Assembly (NCBI RefSeq): GCF_022374935.2
Contig: NZ_CP092430.2
Coordinates: forward strand, 3,534,001 to 3,598,000
DNA length: 64,000 nucleotides
Reading direction: 5' to 3'
Source of the DNA: Mycolicibacter virginiensis
GTDB lineage: Bacteria; Actinomycetota; Actinomycetes; Mycobacteriales; Mycobacteriaceae
In this document: positions 54,009 to 62,939 of the stretch, in pieces
How the letters are laid out: every line of letters begins with the position of its first letter
Numbering within the stretch: the first letter of the stretch is position 1
Translations under genes and position numbers: made by a program
The notes under the pieces: model-generated
Told to the model about the DNA's origin: nothing
Seen by the model: the letters and a program-made list of their open reading frames with translations, nothing else
Databases searched by the model: none

Positions 54009-54949
54009 GCGCACTCCGCCAACAACTCTCGAGCCGCGGCGATCACCCGTGCCACCGTGATCAGCATCAGGCCCGGGTCCGGCCGGTCGGCGTGCGGGTC
54101 GCCGCGGTCGCCGGTCCACAGGGCGATGTGCCGGCCGGTGCCGCGCGGTCCCCACTGCGCCGGCGGCGTCGGACCGAACAGCAGTACCGACGGAGTGCCG
54201 GTGGCGGTGGCGATGTGTCCGACGCCAGTGTCTCCACACACCAGCAGCCTGGCATCGCTGATCAGCGCGACCATTCCGAGCAGGTCCAGTTCACCGGCCA
54301 GCACCGATGTCGACCTCAAGCCGGCATAGGCGGCGACGATCTCGGTCAGCGATCGCTCCGCGGCGGACCCGGTGACCACCACTCGATAGCCGGCCCGCGT
54401 GAGCGCTGCCGCGACGGCGGCGAACCTGTCTGGGGGCCAGCGCCGCGCCGCCGAGGCAGCGCCGGGATGAATCACCACGACGCCATCCCGTCGCGGGTAC
54501 CCCGGTGGCCGGTCGATTCCGAGTTCTTCTCCACGGCAGCTGATTCCCGCTGATTCGAGTAGCGCACACCACCGGTCCACGTCATGGACGTCATCGCGCC
54601 AGAGTGGCCCGATCACATCCGGCGTATCGCAATTACTGTGGCTGATAATCATTTTCGCCCCAGTAGACATCAGATCGGCAATGCTCTCCGGGCCACGCCC
54701 GTGCAGATTGACCGCCACGTCCGGCACCGGCCCGGCCCAGCACAGCTCCCCTAGCCTGGCGGTCGGCGCCACTTCGTCCACGCCGGTGCACCACAACGCC
54801 AACGGCTCCAATACCGCGGGAGTGGCCAGCACGATCCGAGCCGACGGATAAGCCCGCCGCAGCCCCCGCAGCGCCGGCACCCCGGTCAGCAGGTCCCCCA
54901 GCCCCAGCGCACGCAGCACCAGGACGCTGGTGTCGCCGGTCACGGCCAT
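54005..54949 (-). CDS. Glycosyltransferase family 9 (heptosyltransferase-like)
   Basis: 314 aa from the ATG at 54949 (GAGGA 6 nt upstream). GT-B fold: N-terminal VLRALGLGDLLTGVPALRGL; C-terminal donor site VVVIHPGAASAARRWPPDRF and DTGVGHIATATGTPSVLLFG. This is the GT9 pattern of ADP-heptose:LPS heptosyltransferases. Mycobacteria make no LPS, so the acceptor is something else. The start overlaps the SDR gene by 10 bp, the end overlaps ugd by 4 bp. Confidence 0.85.
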   Translation of the reverse strand: MAVTGDTSVLVLRALGLGDLLTGVPALRGLRRAYPSARIVLATPAVLEPLALWCTGVDEVAPTARLGELCWAGPVPDVAVNLHGRGPESIADLMSTGAKMIISHSNCDTPDVIGPLWRDDVHDVDRWCALLESAGISCRGEELGIDRPPGYPRRDGVVVIHPGAASAARRWPPDRFAAVAAALTRAGYRVVVTGSAAERSLTEIVAAYAGLRSTSVLAGELDLLGMVALISDARLLVCGDTGVGHIATATGTPSVLLFGPTPPAQWGPRGTGRHIALWTGDRGDPHADRPDPGLMLITVARVIAAARELLAECA

Positions 54950-55629
54950 GATGATTCCTCGCTGGAACACACCACCATTTCCCGGATTTCGCAGCCAGGC
55001 GGCTGGCGCAGCGCGAACAACACCGCTTCGGCCACCCGGTCGGGGTCGTTGAGCTTGGCGTCCGGCGGCGGCTTGTACTGCGCGGCACGGCCGTCGAAGA
55101 ACGGAGTGGTCATCCCGCCGGGGATCAGCAGAGTCACACCGACTTCACCGGCAAGCTCGGCAGCCAGCGCCCGGGTGAAGCCGACCACCCCGAATTTCGA
55201 GGCGCAGTAGGCGGTGGCGTCGCTGACCGCCTTGATCCCGAGCGTCGACGCGCAAGTGACTATGCGGGCATCCGCGGCGTCGAGATAGGGCAGCGCAGCC
55301 CGGATGACCGCGGCCGTGCCCAGCAGGTTGACATGCAACACCCTTTCCCAGTCTTTGGCCGGAACCCGATCCAGTCGCCCGCAGCTGTCGATGCCCGCGG
55401 GGGTGAACACCCCGCGCAGCGGCTGGTCGACGGTGCCGGCCAGCTCAGCCACGGCATCGTGAACCGCGGCGGTGTCGGCGAGGTCAGCCCTGCGGTAGAC
55501 GACATCTACTGCCGGTTCAGCGATGTCGATCACCAGCGGTGTTCCGCCGGCACGCTGAACCGCTCGCACTGTGGCGGCGCCCAGGCCCGAGGCACCGCCG
55601 GCGATCAGAATATTGCCCACATCGTTCAT
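54940..55629 (-). CDS. Short-chain dehydrogenase/reductase in the heptose cluster
   Basis: 229 aa. NAD(P) motif IAGGASGLGAATV, catalytic Ser in TCASTLGIKA and YxxxK in YCASKFGVVG, with PGGMTTPFFDG after it. A classic SDR, not an HldD-type extended epimerase. It may oxidise, reduce or epimerise a sugar nucleotide or the glycan. It starts 20 bp after hldE on the same strand and overlaps the following GT9 gene by 10 bp. Confidence 0.82.
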   Translation of the reverse strand: MNDVGNILIAGGASGLGAATVRAVQRAGGTPLVIDIAEPAVDVVYRRADLADTAAVHDAVAELAGTVDQPLRGVFTPAGIDSCGRLDRVPAKDWERVLHVNLLGTAAVIRAALPYLDAADARIVTCASTLGIKAVSDATAYCASKFGVVGFTRALAAELAGEVGVTLLIPGGMTTPFFDGRAAQYKPPPDAKLNDPDRVAEAVLFALRQPPGCEIREMVVCSSEESSWP

Positions 55630-55649
55630 CAGCGCGCTCCTTCTCCTCG

Positions 55650-57035
55650 CTAGCGCACGGCTGCGATCAACTTCGATGACGAGTAGCCCGGGATGGTGGG
55701 CAGCACCATCACCTGACCGCCGTTGCGCCGCACGGTGTCCGCCTCGGGCAGTTCCGCTCCGCGGTAGTCACCGCCTTTGACCCAGATGTCGGGGCGCAGT
55801 CGCTCCAGCACCGCGGTCGGCGAGGTCTCATGAAAGATCGCCACGCCGTCCACGCAGGCCAAAGCGGCCAGCACCCGGGCACGGTCCTCGGCGGCCACCA
55901 CTGGGCGTCCGGCGCCCTTGAGCGCCCGCACCGAATCGTCGGAGTTGATCAACACCACCAACGCATCACCTAGATCGCGCGCTCGCCGAAGCAGCCGCAC
56001 GTGTCCGGTGTGCAGCAGATCGAAGCATCCGCCGGTCGCCACCAGCGTCCCGCCGCGGTGACGGACCCGCTGGGCCAGCGCGCTCACCGCTGCCATCCCG
56101 GTCACCGCCCCGCCCGGCGTCATCAGGTCGATCCCGCCGGGGATCGGCATGGCGCTGGAGACTCCTGCCGCACCCCCGGCCACCACGAAGCGAGACGCCG
56201 CGGCCACCGCCGCGGTCGCCGCCGCCAGCGCATCGGCGCCGTCAGCCAGCGTAAGTGCGGCGGCCACCGCGAAACGGTCGCCGGCACCGCAGGTATCGCT
56301 GTGGCCACCGGTTGGGGCTGTCGAGCGGATGTGCTGTGCGACGTGCCCGGCGTCGGCGAACATCGCACCGCCGGCACCCAAGGTGATGCTGACCGCGTCG
56401 GCGTTCCACTCCCGCCGCAGTGCGTCGGCCCGCTGCCCGCCGCCACAGGACGGCGCAAAGGTCTTCGCCTCGCCGTCGTTCGGTGTGACCAGTGAGCACC
56501 GCGGGATCGGCACCGAGCCTCGCGGGTGCGGATCCCAGACCACGGGCGTACGCCCTGCCGCGGCCGTCAGCGCCGAACGCAGTTCCTCGTGGCCGGCGAC
56601 TCCGTGACCGTAATCGGCGACGCAGACCGCGGCCGCCTCACCGAGCAGCTCCACGATCTCGGCCGGTAAGCGCTTGTCGGCCGCGTAGCCGTCGCCGTGA
56701 TCGACGCGCACCACCGACTGTCCGCCGGCTCGGATCCGGATCTTGCTGAGCGTGCCGCCGCACAACGGCAGCCCGATCACCCGAATACCCGGGTAGTCCT
56801 CGGCGAAGATCCGCGCCAGGCTGCGGCCGGTGGCGTCGTCAGTGGTCGCGGTAACGAGAACGACGTCGGGATACTCGCGGGCAGCCAGCACCGCCGCCAG
56901 TCCGGCTCCCCCGGGCCGCTGCCAGATCCGCTCTGGATCGACCACCGGAACCGGCGCCTCCGGGGACAGCCGGCTGGCCATGCCGTCGACGTCAATGTCG
57001 AGCATCGTGTCACCCACCACCACAAGAGGTTTCAT
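55650..57035 (-). CDS. hldE: Bifunctional heptose kinase/adenylyltransferase HldE
   Basis: 461 aa. Domain 1 (1-310) is a PfkB-family sugar kinase that phosphorylates D-glycero-D-manno-heptose 7-phosphate at C1; PfkB signature CGAGDRFAVAAAL with Asp253 as base. Domain 2 (330-461) is a nucleotidyltransferase with GGCFDLLHTGHVRLL (HxGH at 342-345), which makes ADP-heptose. The WVKGGDYRG motif matches RfaE C-terminal domains. The GTG-independent ATG at 57035 overlaps gmhA by 4 bp. The presence of both domains in one gene is typical of HldE. GmhA supplies its substrate; the GmhB-like phosphatase acts between its two steps. Confidence 0.92.
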   Translation of the reverse strand: MKPLVVVGDTMLDIDVDGMASRLSPEAPVPVVDPERIWQRPGGAGLAAVLAAREYPDVVLVTATTDDATGRSLARIFAEDYPGIRVIGLPLCGGTLSKIRIRAGGQSVVRVDHGDGYAADKRLPAEIVELLGEAAAVCVADYGHGVAGHEELRSALTAAAGRTPVVWDPHPRGSVPIPRCSLVTPNDGEAKTFAPSCGGGQRADALRREWNADAVSITLGAGGAMFADAGHVAQHIRSTAPTGGHSDTCGAGDRFAVAAALTLADGADALAAATAAVAAASRFVVAGGAAGVSSAMPIPGGIDLMTPGGAVTGMAAVSALAQRVRHRGGTLVATGGCFDLLHTGHVRLLRRARDLGDALVVLINSDDSVRALKGAGRPVVAAEDRARVLAALACVDGVAIFHETSPTAVLERLRPDIWVKGGDYRGAELPEADTVRRNGGQVMVLPTIPGYSSSKLIAAVR

Positions 57036-57607
57036 GTACGTGTCCGCTCCGCGCCGAGCAGGACCGCATCGACGGCCATGCACAGGCTGTGCAGCAGCAG
57101 CAGATGCACTTCCTGCACGGTGGCCGTCGAGTCGGCCTCTACGCCGATGCCGTCGTCGCTCATCGTCAGCAGCGGGTTGGGCGCCGGCCCGGTCAACGAC
57201 CACGTCGTCACGCCGATCTCCTGCGCCGCCTTGACCGCCGCCAGCACGTTGCGGCTCGTGCCACTGGTAGACAGCGAGACCAACACGTCTCCGCGCCGCC
57301 CGTGGGCACGTACTCCTCGGGCGAACATCTCCTCGGCGCCGTAGTCGTTGACGATCGCCGTGCCGGCGGAAGTGTCGGCGTGTAATGCGATGGCCGACAG
57401 CGGCTCTCGTTCGTGATGGAAACGGCCGACAAGTTCGGCGGTCAGGTGCTGGGCTTCAGCGGCACTGCCGCCGTTGCCGCAGGCCAGCAATCGTCCACCG
57501 CCGGCCAACACCTCGGCGAGCCGTGCCCCCCACTCCGACAGCTGGACGGCCGCCGGTCGCACCCGGACGATCGCTCGCTGCAGCTCTGCCATATGCCGTG
57601 CGATCAT
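57032..57607 (-). CDS. gmhA: D-sedoheptulose-7-phosphate isomerase GmhA
   Basis: 191 aa, SIS-domain isomerase that converts sedoheptulose 7-phosphate to D-glycero-D-manno-heptose 7-phosphate, the entry step to heptose. Motifs CGNGGSAAEAQHLTAELVGRF, SLSTSGTSRNVL and the metal-binding His/Glu pattern in EVHLLLLHSL. Overlaps hldE (downstream) and the GT9 gene (upstream) by 4 bp each. Confidence 0.93.
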   Translation of the reverse strand: MIARHMAELQRAIVRVRPAAVQLSEWGARLAEVLAGGGRLLACGNGGSAAEAQHLTAELVGRFHHEREPLSAIALHADTSAGTAIVNDYGAEEMFARGVRAHGRRGDVLVSLSTSGTSRNVLAAVKAAQEIGVTTWSLTGPAPNPLLTMSDDGIGVEADSTATVQEVHLLLLHSLCMAVDAVLLGAERTRT

Positions 57608-58629
57608 GCCGCACCTCGACTTTCGATTTGGGCCACGGCCGCCACCACGTCGTCGGCGGCGATGCCGTCGAGACAGGGATGGCCGGCAACGGGGCAGGTT
57701 CGCGCCCGGCTGCCGCGGCAGGGCGCCGTCTGATCGCCGCACAGCACCACCGGAACGCCATAGGGACTCCACCGACCGGCCGGTACCACCGGCGCGAACA
57801 GCGAGACCACCGGCGCGCCGACCGCCGCAGCCAGGTGCGCGGGCCCGGTGTTGGGAGCCACCACCGCCCGGGCACCGGCGAACACCGCGCCGAGTTCGGC
57901 CAACGTGGTACGACCGCCCAAATCGGTTGCGGCGCCACCGGAGACCCGCGAGGTGAGTTCCCGATCGGCGGCGGTGCCGGTGACCACGACGTGATGACCG
58001 GCCCGCGCCAACGCGTACACCAGCTCTGCCGATTTGGCAGCCGAGGGCCGCCGGGCCGGTACCGCGGCTCCAGGGTGAAATGCCACGTAGTCGCCGCCGC
58101 GCAGCGCCGCTCGCAGCGGCCCGGCGGGCCCCGGCAGCGGCTTGACCCGCAGCCGCCCCTCGTCGCCGGAGGGCAGCTGCCAGCCGGCGGCTTGCGCCAG
58201 CGACAGTGCCCGAAGCGGCTCTGGCACGTCGCCGGGGTCGGGGTGACGCAGGTCCAGCAGACGGCCGGGATAGTCGGTGCAGATCGCCCCGATCCAGCCC
58301 ACGCCCGCCATCCGGCCGATCAGCGCCAACGGCAACGGGGACTGGTGAAACGAGGTGAAGATCAGCAGCGCCTCGGCCCGTTCGGCTGCCAGCACGCCGA
58401 TCAATTCGGACACCGCCTCGGCTGTGACCGGTCCCGCGTCGAAATCCACCCAACCGGCGCTCCATCGCACCACGCGGTCCACCCCGGGCAGCAGCTCGGC
58501 GGCCGCACTGCCGCGCGGGCCGGCCAGAAACACCACGCGGTCGTGCGCTGCGGAGACAGCCCGAACGGCGGGGCCGGTGATCAACACGTCACCGAGGCTG
58601 TCGAGCCGCGCCACCACCGCGGTGCTCAT
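57604..58629 (-). CDS. Glycosyltransferase family 9 (heptosyltransferase-like), second copy
   Basis: 341 aa. GT9 motifs: VARLDSLGDVLITGPAVRAV at the N-terminus, VAFHPGAAVPARRPSAAKSA as nucleotide-binding region and NTGPAHLAAAVGAPVVSLFAP at the donor site. A Cys-rich stretch (PCRGSRARTCPVAGHPCLDG) near residue 300 is common in bacterial heptosyltransferase-like actinobacterial proteins. Overlaps gmhA and the GT2-HAD gene by 4 bp. With the 54 kb copy it could add two heptoses in turn. Confidence 0.87.
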   Translation of the reverse strand: MSTAVVARLDSLGDVLITGPAVRAVSAAHDRVVFLAGPRGSAAAELLPGVDRVVRWSAGWVDFDAGPVTAEAVSELIGVLAAERAEALLIFTSFHQSPLPLALIGRMAGVGWIGAICTDYPGRLLDLRHPDPGDVPEPLRALSLAQAAGWQLPSGDEGRLRVKPLPGPAGPLRAALRGGDYVAFHPGAAVPARRPSAAKSAELVYALARAGHHVVVTGTAADRELTSRVSGGAATDLGGRTTLAELGAVFAGARAVVAPNTGPAHLAAAVGAPVVSLFAPVVPAGRWSPYGVPVVLCGDQTAPCRGSRARTCPVAGHPCLDGIAADDVVAAVAQIESRGAA

Positions 58630-60134
58630 CGAATACCCTTGAGTACCAACGTCACCGCTGCGTTCAGGGACCGGGCCACGGCGGCGTTGGCATAGGCGTC
58701 GGCGATCTCGGCGCGGCGAGTGCGTCGGGTGGGCACCAATATCGCGTCGGCGTCGGCGGCCCGAGCGGCGGCCATGTCACCACCGGTGTCGCCGATCATC
58801 ACGCAACGGCCCGGGTGCACATCGAGTGCGTCGGCCGCCGCCGAAACCAGCCCCGGTGCCGGTTTGCGGCACGCGCAGCCGTCGCCGTCGTCGTGCGGAC
58901 AGACCTGCCAGCTGTCGAACGGCCCGAGCAGTTCTTCGACCCGGGAATTGACCGCCGCCAGCTGTTCTGGGCTGATCAGACCTTTCGCCACTCCGGATTG
59001 ATTGCTGACGACCGCGAGGCGCAAGCCATGTCGACGCAGCCGCCGCACCGCTCGGCGGGCGTGCGGCAGTGGCCGCACGCGGTCCGGGTCGGCCAGATAG
59101 GGACCGTCGTGAATCAAGGTGTCGTCGCGGTCCAGCAGCACCGCCAGCGGTGGTTCGGCCAGCGCCTTGCGGAAGCGCAGTGCGCCCCGGATGCGCTGCG
59201 CCACCGCGACCGGCGGGATGAGCGCACTGGAAATCACCATCGCGGCGACCTCGCGGCGGCTCCTCGGCCCGGCGGCGATGCGGCGCAACGCGAATTCGGC
59301 GGTCAGCCCGAGCCAGCTCAGCCATCCCAAGCTCAGCAACTGACGCCTGCGGATGATCATGCCCAGCACGCCCAGCAGTCCGGCGCCGCAGATCACCAGG
59401 TGCAGCGGCAGTCGTCCGCGCCCCTCGCCGATAGCCTTGCGCCACCCGCGGCCGTGCTTACGGCGCATCAGCGCGTCGTCGCGGTTGCCGCGCTGGGCGG
59501 CCACACTGCTCATGACAGTGCTCTGCGCCGGCGTCCTGCCCGGGATCGGATGCACCGACTCACGGGAACCGAAGGCGATACGGCCACCGGCTCGGGTCAG
59601 GCGCAGCGCAAGGTCGGCATCCTCGCGATACGCACGCGGGAAACGTTCATCGAAGCCGCCACAGGCCACCAGCGCATCACGACGGTAGGCCATGTCGGCG
59701 GTGATCCACCGGGCATCGGCAAGCCGCAGCGTGCGCCGTTCGTCGTCGAGCGGCCGGCGGTCCGTCGGCTCCGGCACCACGATCTTGGCCTGTGATCCCA
59801 CCACGTCCGGGCCGGCACCGGACAGGTCTGCTTCCAAACGCGCACACCAGTTCTGGCCAGCGACCACGTCGTCGTCCAGAAAGCAGATCCAGTCCGCCCG
59901 CGCGGCGCGCCAGCCGAGGTTGCGCGCGGCGGCCGGGCCGCGCCCGCCGGAGCGCAACACGGTGACCGACAGAAAACCGGTCGCCGGCCACAGCGGCGCA
60001 GGCCGGCCCGGCCGATCATCGACGATGATCACCTCACCGGCCGGCAGCCGATCGCCCTCGCCCAGCGCCTCCAGCAGTCGATTCAGTGACGGGCGTCCGA
60101 TCGTCGGGATCACCAGCGCATAGGTGGGGGTCAT
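58626..60134 (-). CDS. Fusion: family 2 glycosyltransferase + GmhB-like HAD phosphatase
   Basis: 502 aa. Residues 1-310 are a GT2 (GT-A fold) glycosyltransferase: ALVIPTIGRPSLNRLLEAL, DWICFLDDDVVAG (DxD) and GFDERFPRAYREDADLALR. Residues 325-502 are a HAD-IIIA phosphatase: LLDRDDTLIHDGPYL, VSNQSGVAKG, and the zinc knuckle CPHDDGDGCACRKPAPG that marks GmhB. GmhB removes the C7 phosphate from heptose bisphosphate, the one step otherwise missing from the cluster. Fusion to a glycosyltransferase is unusual. ATG at 60134; 4-bp overlaps both sides. Confidence 0.87.
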   Translation of the reverse strand: MTPTYALVIPTIGRPSLNRLLEALGEGDRLPAGEVIIVDDRPGRPAPLWPATGFLSVTVLRSGGRGPAAARNLGWRAARADWICFLDDDVVAGQNWCARLEADLSGAGPDVVGSQAKIVVPEPTDRRPLDDERRTLRLADARWITADMAYRRDALVACGGFDERFPRAYREDADLALRLTRAGGRIAFGSRESVHPIPGRTPAQSTVMSSVAAQRGNRDDALMRRKHGRGWRKAIGEGRGRLPLHLVICGAGLLGVLGMIIRRRQLLSLGWLSWLGLTAEFALRRIAAGPRSRREVAAMVISSALIPPVAVAQRIRGALRFRKALAEPPLAVLLDRDDTLIHDGPYLADPDRVRPLPHARRAVRRLRRHGLRLAVVSNQSGVAKGLISPEQLAAVNSRVEELLGPFDSWQVCPHDDGDGCACRKPAPGLVSAAADALDVHPGRCVMIGDTGGDMAAARAADADAILVPTRRTRRAEIADAYANAAVARSLNAAVTLVLKGIR

Positions 60135-61822
60135 TGGGCATGCCTCCGAATCAGGAAGGGCCCCAGGGCCAGGGCGTCGATCGGGGCGCTGCCAAAGCAC
60201 TCCAGCGCGTCGCGCGGGCTGTCCACCATCGGTCGTCCAGCGGTGTTGAAGCTGGTGTTGACGACCACCGGCACCCCGGTGCGCTCGGCGAACACGCTGA
60301 TCATCCGGTGCAGCAGCGGATCATCAGCGCCAACCGTCTGGATGCGGGCGGTGCCGTCGACGTGGGTGGCGGCCGGGATTCGGTCGCGCCACATGTCGGT
60401 GACGTCGTGCACGAACAGCATGTAGGGGCTCGGCAGCGGGCCGCGGGTGAAGATCTCCCCGGCACGTTCGGCAAGCACCATGGGCGCGACCGGACGGAAC
60501 TGTTCGCGGCCCTTGACCCGGTTGAGCCGCTCGAGGTTGTCCGCCTGGCGCGGGTCGGCCAGCAGTGATCGGTTCCCCAGGGCGCGGGGGCCGAATTCCG
60601 AACGCCCCTGGAACCAGCCGACGACACCGTCGCCGCCCAGGATCTCGGCGACCGCAACGGCGATGTCGTCGGGGCGTTCGTAGCGGATGTCGGCTTCGGC
60701 GAGCTCGGCGGCGATCTCGTCGTCGGTGAAAGATCGGCCCAACGACGCCGACGCCATCGGCGAGATCGTCTCGCCGTGTTCGGCTGCCACGGCCAGCGCC
60801 GCACCCAAGGCAGTACCGGAATCTCCGGCGGCGGGCTGAACCCAGATCGCCGAGAAATCGCCCCGGTCGAACAGGGCGGTGTTGGCCACGCAGTTGAGCG
60901 CCACTCCCCCTGCCAGGCACAGGTTGTCAGATTTGGTGTGGCGCGCCAGCCAGGCCACCGTGTCGGCCAGCACCTCTTCGAGCACCGTCTGCACGCTGCA
61001 CGCCAGGTCCGCGTGCGCCGGATTCAGCACCTGCTCACCACGGCCGCGCGGCCGCGTGAAGGCGCACCAGTCGACGCCCGACGTGCGAAACGTGCCGTCC
61101 GGGCAGGCGTATACCAGCTCGCGCAGTCGCTCGGCGTAGACCGGCTTGCCGTAGGAGGCCATCGCCATCACCTTGTATTCGTCGCCCGACCGGGTGAAAC
61201 CGAGGTGTTCGGTGAGTTCCTCGTACAACAGGCCCAGCGAGTGCGGTAATGCTTGGGAAGCAAGGACATCCAGCTTCTGGTCCCGGTACTCACCGGCCAG
61301 CATCGAGGTGGCCTCGCCGCGACCGTCCACGACCAGGACGGCGCTGTCGTCGAACGGAGAGGCCAGCCCCGCCGATGCCGCGTGCGCGACGTGGTGCCGC
61401 ACATGGCGCACCACGCCCGGGTCCAGGCCAGGCAGCGCGGCGGCCAGAAACAGTGGAGCTCGGCGGGCGTACAGGGTCCGCAGATACTCCCAGTCCCGGT
61501 CCTGGCCCTCGATCACATCGCTGCTGTGTTCATGCGGCGGTCCCAGCTTCGCCTCTCCTACGTCGAGCCTCGCTGAACCACCGGCTAGCGCGGGGTCGTA
61601 GGAGTAGCCCACCGCATCGAGGTCGGCGGGCCCGATGCCGCCCTGCGCCAAACACCACCGGGCGGCCTGGATCGGCAGTTCCCAGGTGGAGAACGCCACC
61701 GCCTGCTTGCCGTGTTTGCGCCGGCTGAATCGCTCCTCCTCTGCGGCCGCGACAATTCGGCCGTCGATGACAAGGGCGGCTGCGGGGTCGTGAAAGACCG
61801 CGTTGATGCCAAGGACTCGCAC
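60131..61822 (-). CDS. Carbamoyltransferase (NodU/CmcH family)
   Basis: 563 aa from the GTG at 61822, 4 nt after GGAGGT. N-terminal Kae1-like ASKHA domain: VLGINAVFHDPAAALV, VRHHVAHAASA and VVDGRGEATSM; LCLAGGVALNCVANTALF; C-terminal domain: FQGRSEFGPRALGNRSLLADPR. Enzymes of this family transfer a carbamoyl group from carbamoyl phosphate via ATP to sugar hydroxyls (Nod factors, antibiotics). Placed between the decarboxylase-like gene and the GT2-GmhB gene, it probably carbamoylates the glycan. Overlaps the next gene by 4 bp. Confidence 0.92.
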   Translation of the reverse strand: MRVLGINAVFHDPAAALVIDGRIVAAAEEERFSRRKHGKQAVAFSTWELPIQAARWCLAQGGIGPADLDAVGYSYDPALAGGSARLDVGEAKLGPPHEHSSDVIEGQDRDWEYLRTLYARRAPLFLAAALPGLDPGVVRHVRHHVAHAASAGLASPFDDSAVLVVDGRGEATSMLAGEYRDQKLDVLASQALPHSLGLLYEELTEHLGFTRSGDEYKVMAMASYGKPVYAERLRELVYACPDGTFRTSGVDWCAFTRPRGRGEQVLNPAHADLACSVQTVLEEVLADTVAWLARHTKSDNLCLAGGVALNCVANTALFDRGDFSAIWVQPAAGDSGTALGAALAVAAEHGETISPMASASLGRSFTDDEIAAELAEADIRYERPDDIAVAVAEILGGDGVVGWFQGRSEFGPRALGNRSLLADPRQADNLERLNRVKGREQFRPVAPMVLAERAGEIFTRGPLPSPYMLFVHDVTDMWRDRIPAATHVDGTARIQTVGADDPLLHRMISVFAERTGVPVVVNTSFNTAGRPMVDSPRDALECFGSAPIDALALGPFLIRRHAQ

Positions 61823-61912
61823 CCGACCTCCCCCCGACCGTGCGAACCGCTTCGATCTGGCAGTGGAGATACCCACCAAAACCGCCGCTAAACGGAAGAT
61901 GGAGCGGATTCG

Positions 61913-62884
61913 CTAAACCGTTGCGGTGAAGTCGATCTGGCTTCGGAACCAGGCGATCGTGGCCTCAAGCCCGTCGGGGACGTTGACCTTTGGCTCCCAG
62001 TCCAGGAATTCGCGGGCACGCCGGATGTCCGGGCAGCGCCGGCGCGGGTCATCTTCGGCGGCGGCGACATACCGGATCGGCGATTGACTCCCCGACCGCT
62101 CACGGATCAGTTCGGCGACCTGCAGAACGGTGAACTCGGCCGGGCTGCCGATGTTGATCGGGCCGGTGACATCGCGCGCGGCCAGCGCGATCAGCCCGTC
62201 GATGGTGTCATCGACGTAGCACAGCGAACGGGTCTGGCGACCGGTGCCGGCGACCGTGATCGGCTCGCCCCGCAGGGCCTGACCGCAGAAGGTCGGTACC
62301 ATCCGGCCATCATCGGGACGCATTCCCGGGCCGTAGCTGTTGAAGATCCGGGCCACCCCGACGTCGGCATTGCGCGCTCGGCGGTAGGCGAAAGTCAGCG
62401 CCTCGGCGAACCGCTTGGCTTCGTCGTAGACGCTACGTAACCCGATAGGATTGACGTTTCCCCAGTAACTTTCGGGCTGCGGGTGAACGAGCGGATCGCC
62501 GTAGACCTCACTGGTAGAGGCCAGTACGAACCGGGCCCGGCAGGCCTCGGCGATACCGAGTGCGACTGCGGTGCCCTGGCCGCCGGCGCGCAGTGTCGCT
62601 ATCGGCAATCGCAGATAGTCCGGCGGCGAGGCGGGCGAAGCCAGATGGAACACCGCGTCCAGCGGCCCGAACCAGCCAGGGTCGGCAAACCCCTGCGCGA
62701 TGTCGTGCTCCACGAAGTCCACCCCGCGAAGACGCTGTACCGCTGAAAGATTGGTCGCAGAACTGGTGGACAGGTCATCGACGCACCAGATCCGCTGGGT
62801 GCCGTCAGCGAGCAGCCGGGCACAGAGTCGGCTGCCGAGGAATCCGGCACCGCCGGTGATCAGGACCCGCCTCAGCGCTCGCAT
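61913..62884 (-). CDS. UDP-glucuronate decarboxylase-like (UXS) NAD-dependent epimerase
   Basis: 323 aa, extended SDR. Rossmann motif LITGGAGFLGSRLCARLL; the UXS hallmarks HLASPASPPDYLRLP and STSEVYGDPLVHPQPESYWGN; catalytic YDEAKRF. UXS converts UDP-glucuronate to UDP-xylose; dTDP-glucose dehydratases lack the SPPDY pattern. Combined with Ugd at the other end of the cluster this gives a UDP-glucose to UDP-xylose route. First gene on the strand of the cluster, separated from the carbamoyltransferase by 90 bp, so it may share one promoter. Confidence 0.87.
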   Translation of the reverse strand: MRALRRVLITGGAGFLGSRLCARLLADGTQRIWCVDDLSTSSATNLSAVQRLRGVDFVEHDIAQGFADPGWFGPLDAVFHLASPASPPDYLRLPIATLRAGGQGTAVALGIAEACRARFVLASTSEVYGDPLVHPQPESYWGNVNPIGLRSVYDEAKRFAEALTFAYRRARNADVGVARIFNSYGPGMRPDDGRMVPTFCGQALRGEPITVAGTGRQTRSLCYVDDTIDGLIALAARDVTGPINIGSPAEFTVLQVAELIRERSGSQSPIRYVAAAEDDPRRRCPDIRRAREFLDWEPKVNVPDGLEATIAWFRSQIDFTATV

Positions 62885-62939
62885 GGCAACTACACCCGGA
62901 TGGGCCCGACCCCCCGATCGGGCCCATCTCGGCTCGGCG

